A DNA stretch of 64,000 bases from Nitrospina sp. LS_NOB (GCA_001542995.1 LFLA01000012.1:62001-126000); one strand, 5' to 3'. Positions 28,327-36,602 are shown, numbered from the stretch's first letter. Translations and numbers: made by a program. Notes: generated by a model not told the origin, from the sequence alone.

Positions 28327-30168
28327 TTACCTTCTGAAGATGGGCTGGGAGATTTGATCGCTTCGGGTGTCATAGCCTAAATTTCTGAGACGACTGCTTG
28401 CAGAATTAAATCTATCATCAACGGCTCGACCCGCCATGATTGTCGGCGTCAACATGATGACCAGTTCGGTTTTTAATTCGGTTTCATTGGTCCAGTGAAA
28501 AAACCGTCCCAGATAAGGGATGGCTCCCAAAATGGGAACCGAATTGTCATCCACTTCCTTTTTGACCTTCATCAATCCGCCGATGATAATGGTCTGCCCG
28601 CTCTGGGCCAGAACCACGCTATTGGATTCCCGGACATCCAGGATAGGAACAGAGCTTACCTCATCTGGAGAAGACCGCTCGCCGGCTCTTTCAGTGATGC
28701 TGGTATTGATGCTCATCATGATCTGGCCGTTGGGATTGATTTGGGGCACGACATCCAAAATGATGCCGATGGTGATTGTTTCTGGAATATATTCGATGAT
28801 CTCCGCAGTGGTGGCCGTAGCTGCTGTGCGTTCCGCTGAAAAGAAAACATCATCAGTACCCACTTTGATCACCGCCCTCTGGTTGTTCAATGTGGCGATT
28901 TTGGGGCTGGAAAGAACGCTCACCTGCCCCTGCTTTGACAATGCATCAATGACAATGTTGAAACTACTGTTAGCCAAACCGTAGGTAAAATCCGCCGCAC
29001 CGGTTAAGGTGGTGTCCCCGAGAGCAGTGTTTGCCGAATGCGAAATGGTGAGCGGGCTAACCGCTGACCAATCGATCCCGAGCTGGTAGTCATCGTTTAA
29101 GGTGATTTCGATTATTTTGGCCTGAATGAATACCTGCCGCTGTATGGAGCCTTCAATGTATTCCAAAAACTCGGCGACCTGAAGCAATACATCGGGAAAG
29201 TCCTTGACGACTATCATTCCGGCCTGCTTATTGATGGTTAGAAAAGATCTTTCTACATCTTCCTGAGCAACAGTGGCAGCAGTCAGGGTTTCTCCCGTGT
29301 CACCGGAAGCCGATTCCACTGCCGAAGAAGGATCTGCACCTCCCAAAAGGCTCGAAACCAGCCCTGCTGTATCGCCTCCAGAAGAATCTACTGATTCGGA
29401 ACTGCCAGAAGTATCAGAGCTTGCAGAACGGGAAGAACTATCCTGAGTAGAAGCTGAAGGGGTGACAATACTTTGTAGTCCAGATAACACATCAGTCCAG
29501 ATATCGGTTTCCTCTGAGGATTGGATAGAACTGGTGGATCGGGAATTGGCGTCGCTCGATCCCGAAGAAGACGAGCCGGCCGATACGGAAGTGCCAGAGG
29601 TTCCGGAGCTGGATTTTAATATGCTGCTTCCTTCCCTTTTAGAAATAATGTAATTCAGAAAAAAAGTTCGGGTCTGCATTTTCTCACGCTGTACCCGAAT
29701 GAGGTTGCCATCGATCTCATACTCCAGATTTAAAGGCGGAAGTAAAATGTCCAGTGCTTCTACCAAAGTGACGCTCTTCAGATCTACGGTGGCCTGTTTG
29801 TTCACACCCGGCTCAATAACAATATTCTGCTCAATTTCCTGAGAAAGGGCGAATAAAACGTTTTTGATATCAACACCCCGGGCCGACATGGTGAACCGTA
29901 CTCCCTTGGGTTCCTGCTTTTTCAGATCCAATGCAGGTTGAATTTCTGTCAGCGCCTCCGGCAATTTGCTGGGTTGTGCTTTTTCCAGAGGAATCGTCAC
30001 CTCGCGGATTATAGGTTTTTGCGCCTGTTCTTTTTCCAACTGGCTGGAGCTGGGAGGAAGCCGTAGTTTTGACAAATCCTTGGTGGAGCAGGACATCAGG
30101 CTCAGACTTAAAACCAGAACTCCCAAACGGAAAAAAGCCGAAAAAACAGGGGAACTTAGAGACATCAT
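28327..30168 (-). CDS. MSHA/type IV pilus secretin (MshL/PilQ-like) with serine-rich insert
   Basis: An outer-membrane secretin pore. It has a lipoprotein-type signal peptide (LSLSLMSC, lipobox Cys about residue 27 from this start). The STN domain is next (FTMSARGVDIKNVLFALSQE), then an N1/NolW-like region (FLTINKQAGMIVVKDFPDVL). The C-terminal secretin domain has VSVLSSPKIATLNNQRAVIKVG and the family signature VPILGAIPYLGRFF near residue 560. Between STN and NolW is an unusual Ser/Thr/Gly/Asp-rich linker of about 120 residues. ATG at 30168 (followed by another ATG) fits the signal peptide better than the TTG at 30189. It is in the pilus operon, just downstream of a strong hairpin. Confidence 0.9.
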   Translation of the reverse strand: MMSLSSPVFSAFFRLGVLVLSLSLMSCSTKDLSKLRLPPSSSQLEKEQAQKPIIREVTIPLEKAQPSKLPEALTEIQPALDLKKQEPKGVRFTMSARGVDIKNVLFALSQEIEQNIVIEPGVNKQATVDLKSVTLVEALDILLPPLNLEYEIDGNLIRVQREKMQTRTFFLNYIISKREGSSILKSSSGTSGTSVSAGSSSSGSSDANSRSTSSIQSSEETDIWTDVLSGLQSIVTPSASTQDSSSRSASSDTSGSSESVDSSGGDTAGLVSSLLGGADPSSAVESASGDTGETLTAATVAQEDVERSFLTINKQAGMIVVKDFPDVLLQVAEFLEYIEGSIQRQVFIQAKIIEITLNDDYQLGIDWSAVSPLTISHSANTALGDTTLTGAADFTYGLANSSFNIVIDALSKQGQVSVLSSPKIATLNNQRAVIKVGTDDVFFSAERTAATATTAEIIEYIPETITIGIILDVVPQINPNGQIMMSINTSITERAGERSSPDEVSSVPILDVRESNSVVLAQSGQTIIIGGLMKVKKEVDDNSVPILGAIPYLGRFFHWTNETELKTELVIMLTPTIMAGRAVDDRFNSASSRLRNLGYDTRSDQISQPIFRR

Positions 30169-30208
30169 AATTTCGCTAAATTTAAACAAATCATATCAAA
30201 TTAACGTA

Positions 30209-30265
30209 CAACGAAAAATGGCATAAGTCTAACAGATTTTATTAGACTTATGCCATTTTTCGTTG
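30209..30265. repeat. Perfect 24-bp inverted repeat (hairpin) before the secretin gene
   Basis: Arms 30209-30232 (CAACGAAAAATGGC...) and 30242-30265 are exact reverse complements over 24 bases, separated by a nine-base AT-rich loop. In the minus-strand transcript it lies between the small periplasmic-protein gene and the secretin gene, about 40 bases before the secretin ATG. It could be an attenuator, an RNA processing or stability element, or a small mobile-element remnant. There is no U-tract of a classical terminator directly after the arm. Confidence 0.75.
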
Positions 30266-30282
30266 CATCGCCGTTCGATGCA

Positions 30283-30651
30283 TTATTTTTTATTGTCTTT
30301 TCGGATACGGAATCTGGATTTTTCGAGGATCAAAATTTCCTCTTTTCCGCCTGCATCCAGAATGACGTGGTTTTTAGAAATACTCATCACCCTTTTCCCA
30401 AACGCGAAATCACCTTTCATGAAATTTTCTCCACTGATCGTGACGATGCGTTTGCCTTTAATATTGAAGATCGCCTGTAGTTTCAGGTTTTGCGGTAGTA
30501 CTTTTGGGGCATTGTCTTTGGAATAAATTCCCGGCGGAAGTTCAAAAGGGTTGAGGCGTGGCTCACCGCTATCCGCAGCGGAAGCGTTTTCCGATGCGAT
30601 GAAAACAAGCAGAACAACAGGCAGAAAACTATAGGGACTCGGGAGATTCAA
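30283..30651 (-). CDS. Small exported pilus-operon protein (MshK/PilP-like position)
   Basis: A 122-residue protein with an N-terminal signal peptide (PYSFLPVVLLVFIASENASAAD). The mature domain is small and beta-rich: NLKLQAIFNIKGKRIVTISGENF, then MSISKNHVILDAGGKEEILI. That is the pattern of PilP/GspC-like or MshK periplasmic subunits that bridge the inner-membrane platform and the secretin. Start TTG at 30651 with GGAGAG upstream. It sits between the PilO-like and secretin genes, where MshK lies in MSHA operons. No strong motif proves identity, so the name rests on size, signal peptide and position. Confidence 0.65.
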   Translation of the reverse strand: MNLPSPYSFLPVVLLVFIASENASAADSGEPRLNPFELPPGIYSKDNAPKVLPQNLKLQAIFNIKGKRIVTISGENFMKGDFAFGKRVMSISKNHVILDAGGKEEILILEKSRFRIRKDNKK

Positions 30652-30710
30652 AGTCGTGGCTCTCCGAAAATGGTTTCATCACCACCCCAATCACTCTTCG
30701 GGGAGTCCAA

Positions 30711-31304
30711 TCATAATACTATAACTTTAATATGCAGGCGAGATTCCAGTTTTGGAAGGATTTTCTCCTCACGGGTGGTTTCAAGGCTTTGAATGGTAAT
30801 GACGGCGGGTAAGTTCTTTAATGAATTTATAAAATTTTTCAGTGCGTCGAAATCACTTTCAACCTCCATGACCAGAGAAACTTCCTTCAACTGGAGCCCG
30901 CCCCGGAAAAGATTATTTTCGCTGGTTTTGATGGACTTCAAAAATACTCCATAGAAGTCCGCTTCGTTCTGAAGCTCGTTGAGGATTTCAAGATCCTGCC
31001 CGGTCAGGCGGGCTTTGGTTTTCTCGATGGCGGTCCGCAATTCGACGATTTCTTCTTCAACTTTTTTTATTTGTGCTTTTGTTTTCTGGTTGCGCACGGG
31101 AGAGACCATTACTTTCTGGAGGGCCCCGATGAGGGTTTGAGTTTGTGTCAACTGTTCTTCGATTTCTTTGATTTTTTTTGTTTGTACGTTGTACTCAAAC
31201 TCAATAAAGCCATAACCTACCGCACCGAGCAAGGTCACGACGATAATCACAAGTTCCCGGATACTTAGATTTTTAAGGTCGGATTTTCCTGGTTTTGTTG
31301 CCAT
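30711..31304 (-). CDS. PilO/MshJ-like pilus assembly protein
   Basis: A 197-residue bitopic inner-membrane protein. It has one membrane helix (about 16-34, VIIVVTLLGAVGYGFIEFEY), then a coiled coil (about 38-100, KKIEEQLTQTQTLIGALQ-like heptads), then a ferredoxin-like periplasmic domain (LKEVSLVMEVESDFDALKNF ... AVITIQSLETTR). This is the PilO/GspM/MshJ architecture. It follows the PilM-PilN fusion by about 25 bases, the expected order M-N-O. It probably forms the alignment complex of the pilus machine. No cytoplasmic domain of note. Confidence 0.82.
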   Translation of the reverse strand: MATKPGKSDLKNLSIRELVIIVVTLLGAVGYGFIEFEYNVQTKKIKEIEEQLTQTQTLIGALQKVMVSPVRNQKTKAQIKKVEEEIVELRTAIEKTKARLTGQDLEILNELQNEADFYGVFLKSIKTSENNLFRGGLQLKEVSLVMEVESDFDALKNFINSLKNLPAVITIQSLETTREEKILPKLESRLHIKVIVL

Positions 31305-31328
31305 AAGTCTTGTGTTGGTCGCAGGCTT

Positions 31329-33035
31329 CTATGCGGAATTATTGAGTGCCGGGAAAACATAAAGTTCAAACTTGATTCCCGGGCTATTATATTGTCCCTC
31401 TGTCAAGGGACCCGATTTAATGAGTTTGATATCGCTAAAAACGGGGGAGTTTTTTAAGTCCTGAAGGAGCATTCTCAGGGAACTTTGAACTGTCAGTCCA
31501 CCGCCGAAGATTTCCCCTTTCACCTTTATCCGCTCTCTATTGGTATCGCTATCCTGTGCGGTGTAAATGATTTGTGATAGAGAGGTATTACCTGAAATCA
31601 GGAGTGAGAGTTCAGAAAAAACCAGGTCAAAATTAATGGGAAAGGGCGAACTTTCCGGAAGCTGCTTTTTCTCTTTCCTCAGTGCTTTTTTAGTTTTTTT
31701 GAGGCTCTTCAACTGTTGCATGGGTTGTTCCAGTTGTGGTGCTTGAATCTGTAATTGTGCCAGGGCGAGCTTCTGGTCGCCCAGCAGGGTTGTTTTGGTG
31801 GAAACTTCTGATCGAAGGCTCGAACTGTAACTATATAAACCGGCGAACAAGATAAGCATAGCCGCTATAGGGGCCAGTCTGATCAGGGTTTTTTTGAGGG
31901 AAGGCCGGTATTTTTCTGGCAAGATATTAATTTTGTCGCACTGTCCCAATGCCAGCCCTGCCGCGACAGTCAGGCTGGGCCCATACAATTTCATATTTTC
32001 CTTGGAGACAGAGTCATCCTGGACCTCGGCCTGAAAGAAAACGTTACAACGGTCGATTTCCAAATCCAGATTTTCTTTTAAAAACTGATACAGGCCACGT
32101 AGCCCCACTCCTCCACCGGAAAGAATCAAGCGGTGGACCGAGTCTTTGCGATATTGGTTTTTAAAATATTCAATGGACCGGTCCATCTCGGTGGCCTGCT
32201 TGATTAGAATGGGTTCCATCCGTTCCCGAATCAGTTTTAAGGGCACCCCTTCTTCGGTCTTTCCATTGTTGTCCTTGGCAGGGTAGCCGAATGTTTTTTT
32301 GATTTGTTCAGCACGTAGGTCATCAATGATGGCGGTTTTCCCATCTTCCAACTCATATTCTCCAACCAGGCACGCTGTCAGGTTTTTGCCGCCGTTAGGA
32401 ATTTCCCGGGAAAACAGGATGCGTCCATCGCAGACAAAGTAAATACGGGTGCGTTCCGCCCCCATATCCGTATAACTTGTAACGGTTCCGGGTTTTTGGG
32501 GACTGACCGCTTCGTCGTAGTCCCAAAGGGCAAGGGGAACGACCGTGACCCCTTTGGGTCGCAGCCCAGCTGACTTGGCGATGGACACGATGAAATCGAC
32601 GACATCTCCCCGCACAATGACGCTCAACAGGTCGAGAAGCTTGGCACCGTCACTTTCTGTTTCGCCCATGACATAATTATCAACCACGGCCTTATCCAGA
32701 TCGAACAACACCTCTTCCTTGGCGTTCCACTTTGCGGCGTCGACCAGTTCTTCCGGAGGCATTTTAGGGAGCGAGGCGTTTCTGATAATGACGTTGTGCC
32801 CGGTGATCGAAAGGTAAACTTCTGAACCCTTGATTTTGGCATCGGCGAACATTTTTTTGATCATGCCGCCCAGCGCACCGGCGCGGTCTTTCTGCTGAAG
32901 GATGCTGGACGGAATTTCCTGGATGGCGAATTTGGTGATCTGGAAACCTTTGTCACTGCGAATCAGTTCCACCACCTTGATGTCGTGAAAACCAATATCG
33001 AGTCCGATGCTTTTTTCTGATTTATTAATGCTCAT
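31329..33035 (-). CDS. PilM-PilN fusion, pilus alignment complex protein
   Basis: A 568-residue protein. The N-terminal 360 residues are an actin-like PilM/MshI domain: IGLDIGFHDIKVVELI (phosphate-1 motif), NVIIRNASLPKMPPEEL, and LILSGGGVGLRGLYQFLKE (adenosine motif). The C-terminal part is PilN-like: a membrane helix (LIRLAPIAAMLILFAGLYSY), a coiled coil, and a small alpha/beta periplasmic domain (GNTSLSQIIYTAQDSD... IKVKGEIFGGG). PilM and PilN are separate proteins in many systems, where PilM docks on the PilN N-terminus; here they are one chain. ATG at 33035 is preferred over a TTG at 33047 because AAAAGG lies just before it. Next gene is PilO. Confidence 0.85.
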   Translation of the reverse strand: MSINKSEKSIGLDIGFHDIKVVELIRSDKGFQITKFAIQEIPSSILQQKDRAGALGGMIKKMFADAKIKGSEVYLSITGHNVIIRNASLPKMPPEELVDAAKWNAKEEVLFDLDKAVVDNYVMGETESDGAKLLDLLSVIVRGDVVDFIVSIAKSAGLRPKGVTVVPLALWDYDEAVSPQKPGTVTSYTDMGAERTRIYFVCDGRILFSREIPNGGKNLTACLVGEYELEDGKTAIIDDLRAEQIKKTFGYPAKDNNGKTEEGVPLKLIRERMEPILIKQATEMDRSIEYFKNQYRKDSVHRLILSGGGVGLRGLYQFLKENLDLEIDRCNVFFQAEVQDDSVSKENMKLYGPSLTVAAGLALGQCDKINILPEKYRPSLKKTLIRLAPIAAMLILFAGLYSYSSSLRSEVSTKTTLLGDQKLALAQLQIQAPQLEQPMQQLKSLKKTKKALRKEKKQLPESSPFPINFDLVFSELSLLISGNTSLSQIIYTAQDSDTNRERIKVKGEIFGGGLTVQSSLRMLLQDLKNSPVFSDIKLIKSGPLTEGQYNSPGIKFELYVFPALNNSA

Positions 33036-33267
33036 TGTCCTTTTCAAGTAATTCCAGGATAACCGGGAAATTATCTCATAGATTGGTGCTATCTTCCCAG
33101 GGGTTTTATTGCAGAACTTATTGAATTTTATGGAGGAATTCCATTGCTCTCTGAGGTATGGAGCCAGTGCTAAGCATATTTTCCAATGGCGTGAAGGCGA
33201 TGAAAATAAATATTCTATGTGCTCAAACGGAAAATTGTTTTACCAAAACCTAAAACAATTTCCGGTT

Positions 33268-33642
33268 TTACCTGTTCTGCAACAGTTGTAACAGCGTTAA
33301 CTGTTGATTAGGGTTCTGGTTGCATTTTGACAGGCACTCAGTAAGCTCCTTGTCACACTGCTCCGCGTCTTCAGGTGTATTCCCCTTGCCAGCCAGTCAG
33401 GTCATCACTTTTTCCATGCAGCTATCTATACATTGATCAGCAACTATGGTTTGTCGTGAGGGAGGGGTTGGAGATATTTTAAATGGGTGTAGAGATGTTT
33501 CATCTGCTCCAAACGATGTTTGTGTGATTCTTGAAGTTGACGCGGATTGATCCTCATCGAATGCAACCACAACTGCCGGGAGGGAAAGTAAAAAACAAAG
33601 CGCCATAAATAAGGGGAGGCGGTTCAGTATTAGTTTAGACAT
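33268..33642 (-). pseudogene. Small exported cysteine-rich protein with an in-frame TGA
   Basis: Starts at ATG 33642 after AAAGGAAAGGTT with a signal peptide (LFMALCFLLSLPAVVVA). It reads CIDSCMEKVMT and then TGA at 33397-33399. The same frame continues for 42 sense codons, LAGKGNTPEDAEQCDKELTE, then CLSKCNQNPNQQL, to TAA at 33268. The C-x3-C before the stop and C-x3-C after it suggest one twin CX3C protein interrupted by the TGA. Stop-terminated, the product would be about 81 residues. I know of no family. It lies between the prepilin genes and pilMN on the same strand. Nonsense mutation is the simplest reading; readthrough or selenocysteine is possible but unsupported. Confidence 0.6.
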
Positions 33643-33810
33643 AACCTTTCCTTTCAATTTGAAGGGGTGGTGTTACCAATCAATATCTACCGTTTTGTGT
33701 AAAAAGTTCAATAGCCATGCAAAATTACTCTGACCATACTTGTCCGGCACCGCCGCCGGCGCACTGGGCATATCCCTCCGTGCTGCTTCCAGCAGGAGGT
33801 GATGGCATTT

Positions 33811-34275
33811 TCACCCAGGACACAAGCGCGCTCTGGTGATGAAGCGGGAAAGAGACCGCTGGGCCCCTCTGAAGGTTCCGGTGGATGTGACAAAAATCTT
33901 ACCGGCATCGTTGCCGGTGTCGCCAGGGAAACTGATAGCGAAATTACCGTCTCCGCCAAAATCCTTATTAAAATTGTCAGCAGAAGTAATCGTGGTCCAA
34001 TCGCTATTAGCTTGCAGTATGGCGGGGCAACCCCATGTGATATCCTCCACGGCCAAGCATTTCTGAGTAAGGCGTAATCCGGCCTCGGCAATCATCAGAC
34101 TGTTTGTGGAAGTGTAGGTCAGGATCGAGCCTGATTGTTTTTGCCGGGTCTCCGCGACGAAATTGAAGGCAACAGAACCCAGGATAATGATAGCCATGAT
34201 GATGGAGACCAAAGCAGCAACACCCCGCTCATTATTAAGAGGAGAAGGAATTTTTTTGAAGAACAGTTTTTTCAT
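33811..34275 (-). CDS. PilX/MshP-like minor pilin
   Basis: A 154-residue minor-pilin-like protein. After a short leader (KKIPSPLNNERG), the hydrophobic N-terminal helix VAALVSIIMAIIILGSVAF starts directly after the glycine, as in PilX/MshP-type proteins, which often lack the classical G-F-T-L-x-E motif. The rest has a Cys pair (KCLAVEDITWGC) and a Gly/Asp-rich beta region. It overlaps the preceding pilin gene by four bases, so translation is probably coupled. An alternate-frame continuation beyond the stop is not convincing. It lies last in a run of four pilin-like genes. Confidence 0.75.
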   Translation of the reverse strand: MKKLFFKKIPSPLNNERGVAALVSIIMAIIILGSVAFNFVAETRQKQSGSILTYTSTNSLMIAEAGLRLTQKCLAVEDITWGCPAILQANSDWTTITSADNFNKDFGGDGNFAISFPGDTGNDAGKIFVTSTGTFRGAQRSLSRFITRARLCPG

Positions 34276-34823
34276 AATGTAGTGGATCTCGGTCTCACCC
34301 CGGATTCCAGAGTGAAGTTCTCCCCGTTCGATCCCTGAAGAGTCATGGTGAAAACATAAAAATTGCTATCGGCAGGAGGTGCTTTCTCGACGATCGTAAA
34401 ACTGGTGATTTGTGTTGCCAGTGTAGTGGTTGTCCCGCCGCTGGTTCTGGTCAAGGCCTGAGACGCACTGGTCCAGGCGTAAACGATGCCAACTGCGCTG
34501 GTGTCCTCCGTGTAGCCATTGAATTTGTCAAAAGTAATATCAGCTGAGGATGCGCTGGAGTTAAAGGCAACATCATTAATTTCTTCGGACGCGACCCGGA
34601 CTTCGCGAATGAGATATTCCATGGCCAGTTTGGCGTCATCCACCAAGCCTTTCTGGACAGTTGTTTGTTGCGCGGACTGAGTGATGCTGGTGATGAACTG
34701 GGTGGAAAAGATACCGATCACACCCATAAGAACGATGGCGATAACCATCTCGACCAGTGTGAAGCCACACGGGTTTTTGAGATGGCGATGCCATTCATTA
34801 AATTTAATCTTGTTCATTATCAT
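34272..34823 (-). CDS. Type IV pilin-like protein (MshO/PilW-type)
   Basis: A prepilin with a short charged leader ending in PCG, followed by the cleavage and helix motif FTLVEMVIAIVLMGVIGIFS (Glu at position 5 of the mature protein). It is cut by the prepilin peptidase and would assemble at the pilus tip as a minor subunit. The mature part has an alpha-helical spine followed by a beta-rich region. ATG at 34823 is chosen; the long upstream open stretch overlaps the previous gene and has no pilin features. It starts six bases after the stop of the preceding prepilin gene. Confidence 0.83.
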   Translation of the reverse strand: MIMNKIKFNEWHRHLKNPCGFTLVEMVIAIVLMGVIGIFSTQFITSITQSAQQTTVQKGLVDDAKLAMEYLIREVRVASEEINDVAFNSSASSADITFDKFNGYTEDTSAVGIVYAWTSASQALTRTSGGTTTTLATQITSFTIVEKAPPADSNFYVFTMTLQGSNGENFTLESGVRPRSTTL

Positions 34824-34828
34824 GAATA

Positions 34829-35260
34829 TCACTCGTCTAACGCAAATAAAGCATTGAAGACCATGTCCGACATTGCCCCATCCGTGCGGCTTACTGTGAG
34901 CGTGATTTTTCTGGCAAAGGTTGATGTGGTGGAAGAATCCGGGTCCGTTGCGTTCACCTGCTCCGACAGGCAATCCAGCGAGTAGTCCCCTTCCGGCATG
35001 AGGGGGGTTGCGGCGCCCTCCGGGCAGAAAGCGGTGATCGTGTCGCGGTACAGGTTGGCAAATTCTTCCATTTTCTTCTGGCCAATGAACGACCCCTGAA
35101 TAACAAATTCCGGATTCTTGCTGCCTGCCAATCCCTGAAACGACGTCATGATAGCCGGTACGGTAATGCCGATGACGACGATAGCGACAATAATTTCTAT
35201 TATGGTGAACCCGGCCTGGTTCTTTTTTTCCAGGAAGACAGATTTGGGCGCGTACGTCAT
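34829..35260 (-). CDS. Type IV pilin-like protein (MshD/PilV-type)
   Basis: A 143-residue prepilin. The leader ends KKNQAG, then FTIIEIIVAIVVIGITVPAI forms the N-terminal helix, with the Glu5 residue. The body contains a Cys pair (FCPEG ... DCLSEQ) and ends NALFALDE. The organisation fits the MSHA minor pilin MshD or PilV. The ATG overlaps the stop of the upstream gene (ATGA-type, 35257-35260), which implies coupled translation. Confidence 0.83.
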   Translation of the reverse strand: MTYAPKSVFLEKKNQAGFTIIEIIVAIVVIGITVPAIMTSFQGLAGSKNPEFVIQGSFIGQKKMEEFANLYRDTITAFCPEGAATPLMPEGDYSLDCLSEQVNATDPDSSTTSTFARKITLTVSRTDGAMSDMVFNALFALDE

Positions 35261-35706
35261 GAGATAGATGTTCTCCCGGTGAACTGTTCGATAGTAATGG
35301 TTACGGTATCTCCGTTCGATGCGCTCAGGATGATCGATTGTGTACCCCCGACTTTTTCACCAAAACTATTGAAGGTAATAGTGCCACCCGTAGTGATGGA
35401 GATGCCGTTTGGGAACTCCCGGGTTTCAGCAGGATAAACGCTTTCGGTGCCGGGGTCTGCCGGAACAACGTAGCTGGAGCCCGGGTTAAATATAATGCTG
35501 ACATTCTGGTCCCGGGTCATGGCCAATTCCTGAACATACTGGATGTCTCCCTGAGCCGTATCGCCCGCCACCGACACATCAATGGTTGACGTGTCAAACA
35601 TCGGGGCGGCCACGACCCCGATAATTCCCATCACCAGTATCACGCTGATAATTTCAATCAGTGTGGAGCCTTTTTGGTTTTTTAAAAATCTCACGTTTAT
35701 TCCCAT
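35257..35706 (-). CDS. GspH/MshC-like prepilin
   Basis: The first gene of the pilin run, 149 residues. The leader is MGINVRFLKNQKG, then STLIEIISVILVMGIIGVVA, with Glu at mature position 5 but Ser instead of Phe/Met at +1. The C-terminal domain is beta-rich (ITIEQFTGRTSIS) as in GspH/FimT-like pseudopilins. AAGGAG lies close upstream of the ATG (reads CATAAGGAG on plus as the complement region), and the operon promoter is probably in the AT-rich 200 bases upstream. It may be the major or an initiating pilin of the MSHA-like apparatus; the MshA-type major pilin is not obvious in the window. Confidence 0.8.
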   Translation of the reverse strand: MGINVRFLKNQKGSTLIEIISVILVMGIIGVVAAPMFDTSTIDVSVAGDTAQGDIQYVQELAMTRDQNVSIIFNPGSSYVVPADPGTESVYPAETREFPNGISITTGGTITFNSFGEKVGGTQSIILSASNGDTVTITIEQFTGRTSIS

Positions 35707-35920
35707 AAGGAGTTTTATAAGAACTCTTTAACTGTAATTATAAGAGTAGAAAAAAGGGCTGTCAAAAAAGAACCGCCAGTTCTTCATGGGCCACTCTAGC
35801 TGGTTTTTACAGATCCACCTGATTTTATTCATAGCGAATGGTATAAGGGTGATGGTGCCTCATACTGAATGTTATGTGTGAGAAAGCAGTAGAAATCGAA
35901 TATGGAGTAAGTAAGAAGCT

Positions 35921-36082
35921 ATGAGATACTTTTTATATAGGAAGAAAGGTAGAGAAGTCCTGCCCGTTGAGGACAAAGGCTCAAATAAACTGGCAAAAGA
36001 AAAATTAGAATCTTTCTACCAACAAAAGGAGCAATTAAAAATTCCAAAAAGATTTATCAATGAAAGGAGTACAAATGAATAA
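35921..36082 (+). CDS. Small charged hypothetical protein (53 aa)
   Basis: A 53-residue ORF, MRYFLYRKKGREVLPVED then a Lys/Glu-rich helix, in an AT-rich patch unlike its neighbours. It overlaps the next small ORF by eight bases. The purine-rich GGAGTAAGTAAGAAG precedes the start but at poor spacing. No known family. It is below usual length cut-offs; support comes from the overlapping second ORF with a good ribosome binding site. Confidence 0.45.
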   Translation: MRYFLYRKKGREVLPVEDKGSNKLAKEKLESFYQQKEQLKIPKRFINERSTNE

Positions 36083-36389
36083 AGAAGATAAAACTAAAAT
36101 TCAGACACTTGCTCATGAAGGAAAGCAATTTTCAAAAATTATGCAGCAAGATTTTCCTGGATATGATTATTAGAAAATTTATGAGGCTGTGCATGGTGGT
36201 GGTGGTAAGAGTGCATTGGGTGTAAAACGAACTATAGCTAACCGCTTGGAAACCTTGACCAGTGCTGGTGGAATACAAGAGCGTAAGGCTATAGTAAAAG
36301 AAGTTGAAGATTTGGTGTGGCATCTTTACAAAAACCTAAAAACAGGCCAACAAAAGTTCCAGTCAATTAGAAAGATACTAGACAAATAA
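36075..36389 (+). pseudogene. Small hypothetical protein with in-frame TAG
   Basis: Begins at ATG 36075 with an excellent AAAGGAGTACAA Shine-Dalgarno. After 32 residues (ending FPGYDY) it meets TAG at 36171-36173, then continues in the same frame as KIYEAVHGGGGKSALGVKRT and on to ILDK, TAA at 36389. A Trp codon mutated to TAG would restore a 104-residue protein. The downstream part is helical and basic. Unknown family. It sits in an AT-rich island between the pilin operon and kamA, which suggests foreign origin. Confidence 0.5.
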
Positions 36390-36414
36390 AACATAACAAG
36401 GCCAATTAACGCAG

Positions 36415-36573
36415 ATGATTTACTACGTTCTTGTTCTCGGTTTTAATGCAGGTATGTGGTAGCAAATAAATAATGGTATAACAAAGCAAATTCACTTTGT
36501 TTGGGATTTGGAAAAGCGCGGGGTATCAAACATTGATGTTCCTGTAATGATTATTGGTATTGATGTGGATTAG
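36415..36573 (+). pseudogene. Possible small gene remnant with in-frame TAG
   Basis: The frame from ATG 36415 reads MIYYVLVLGFNAGMW, then TAG at 36460-36462, then QINNGITKQIHFVWDLEKRG and VSNIDVPVMIIGIDVD to TAG at 36571. Composition looks protein-like (hydrophobic start, amphipathic middle) but no family is recognised, and there is no clear ribosome binding site. It may be a degraded gene in the same AT-rich patch. Confidence 0.3.
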
Positions 36574-36602
36574 TAACGAAAAGTATTTACAGTCAGGTTT
36601 AT

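Noticed and set aside
33708-34091. 127-residue minus-strand ORF overlapping the PilX-like gene
   Set aside because: Arg/Pro-rich shadow frame. The frame with the hydrophobic pilin helix is the real one.
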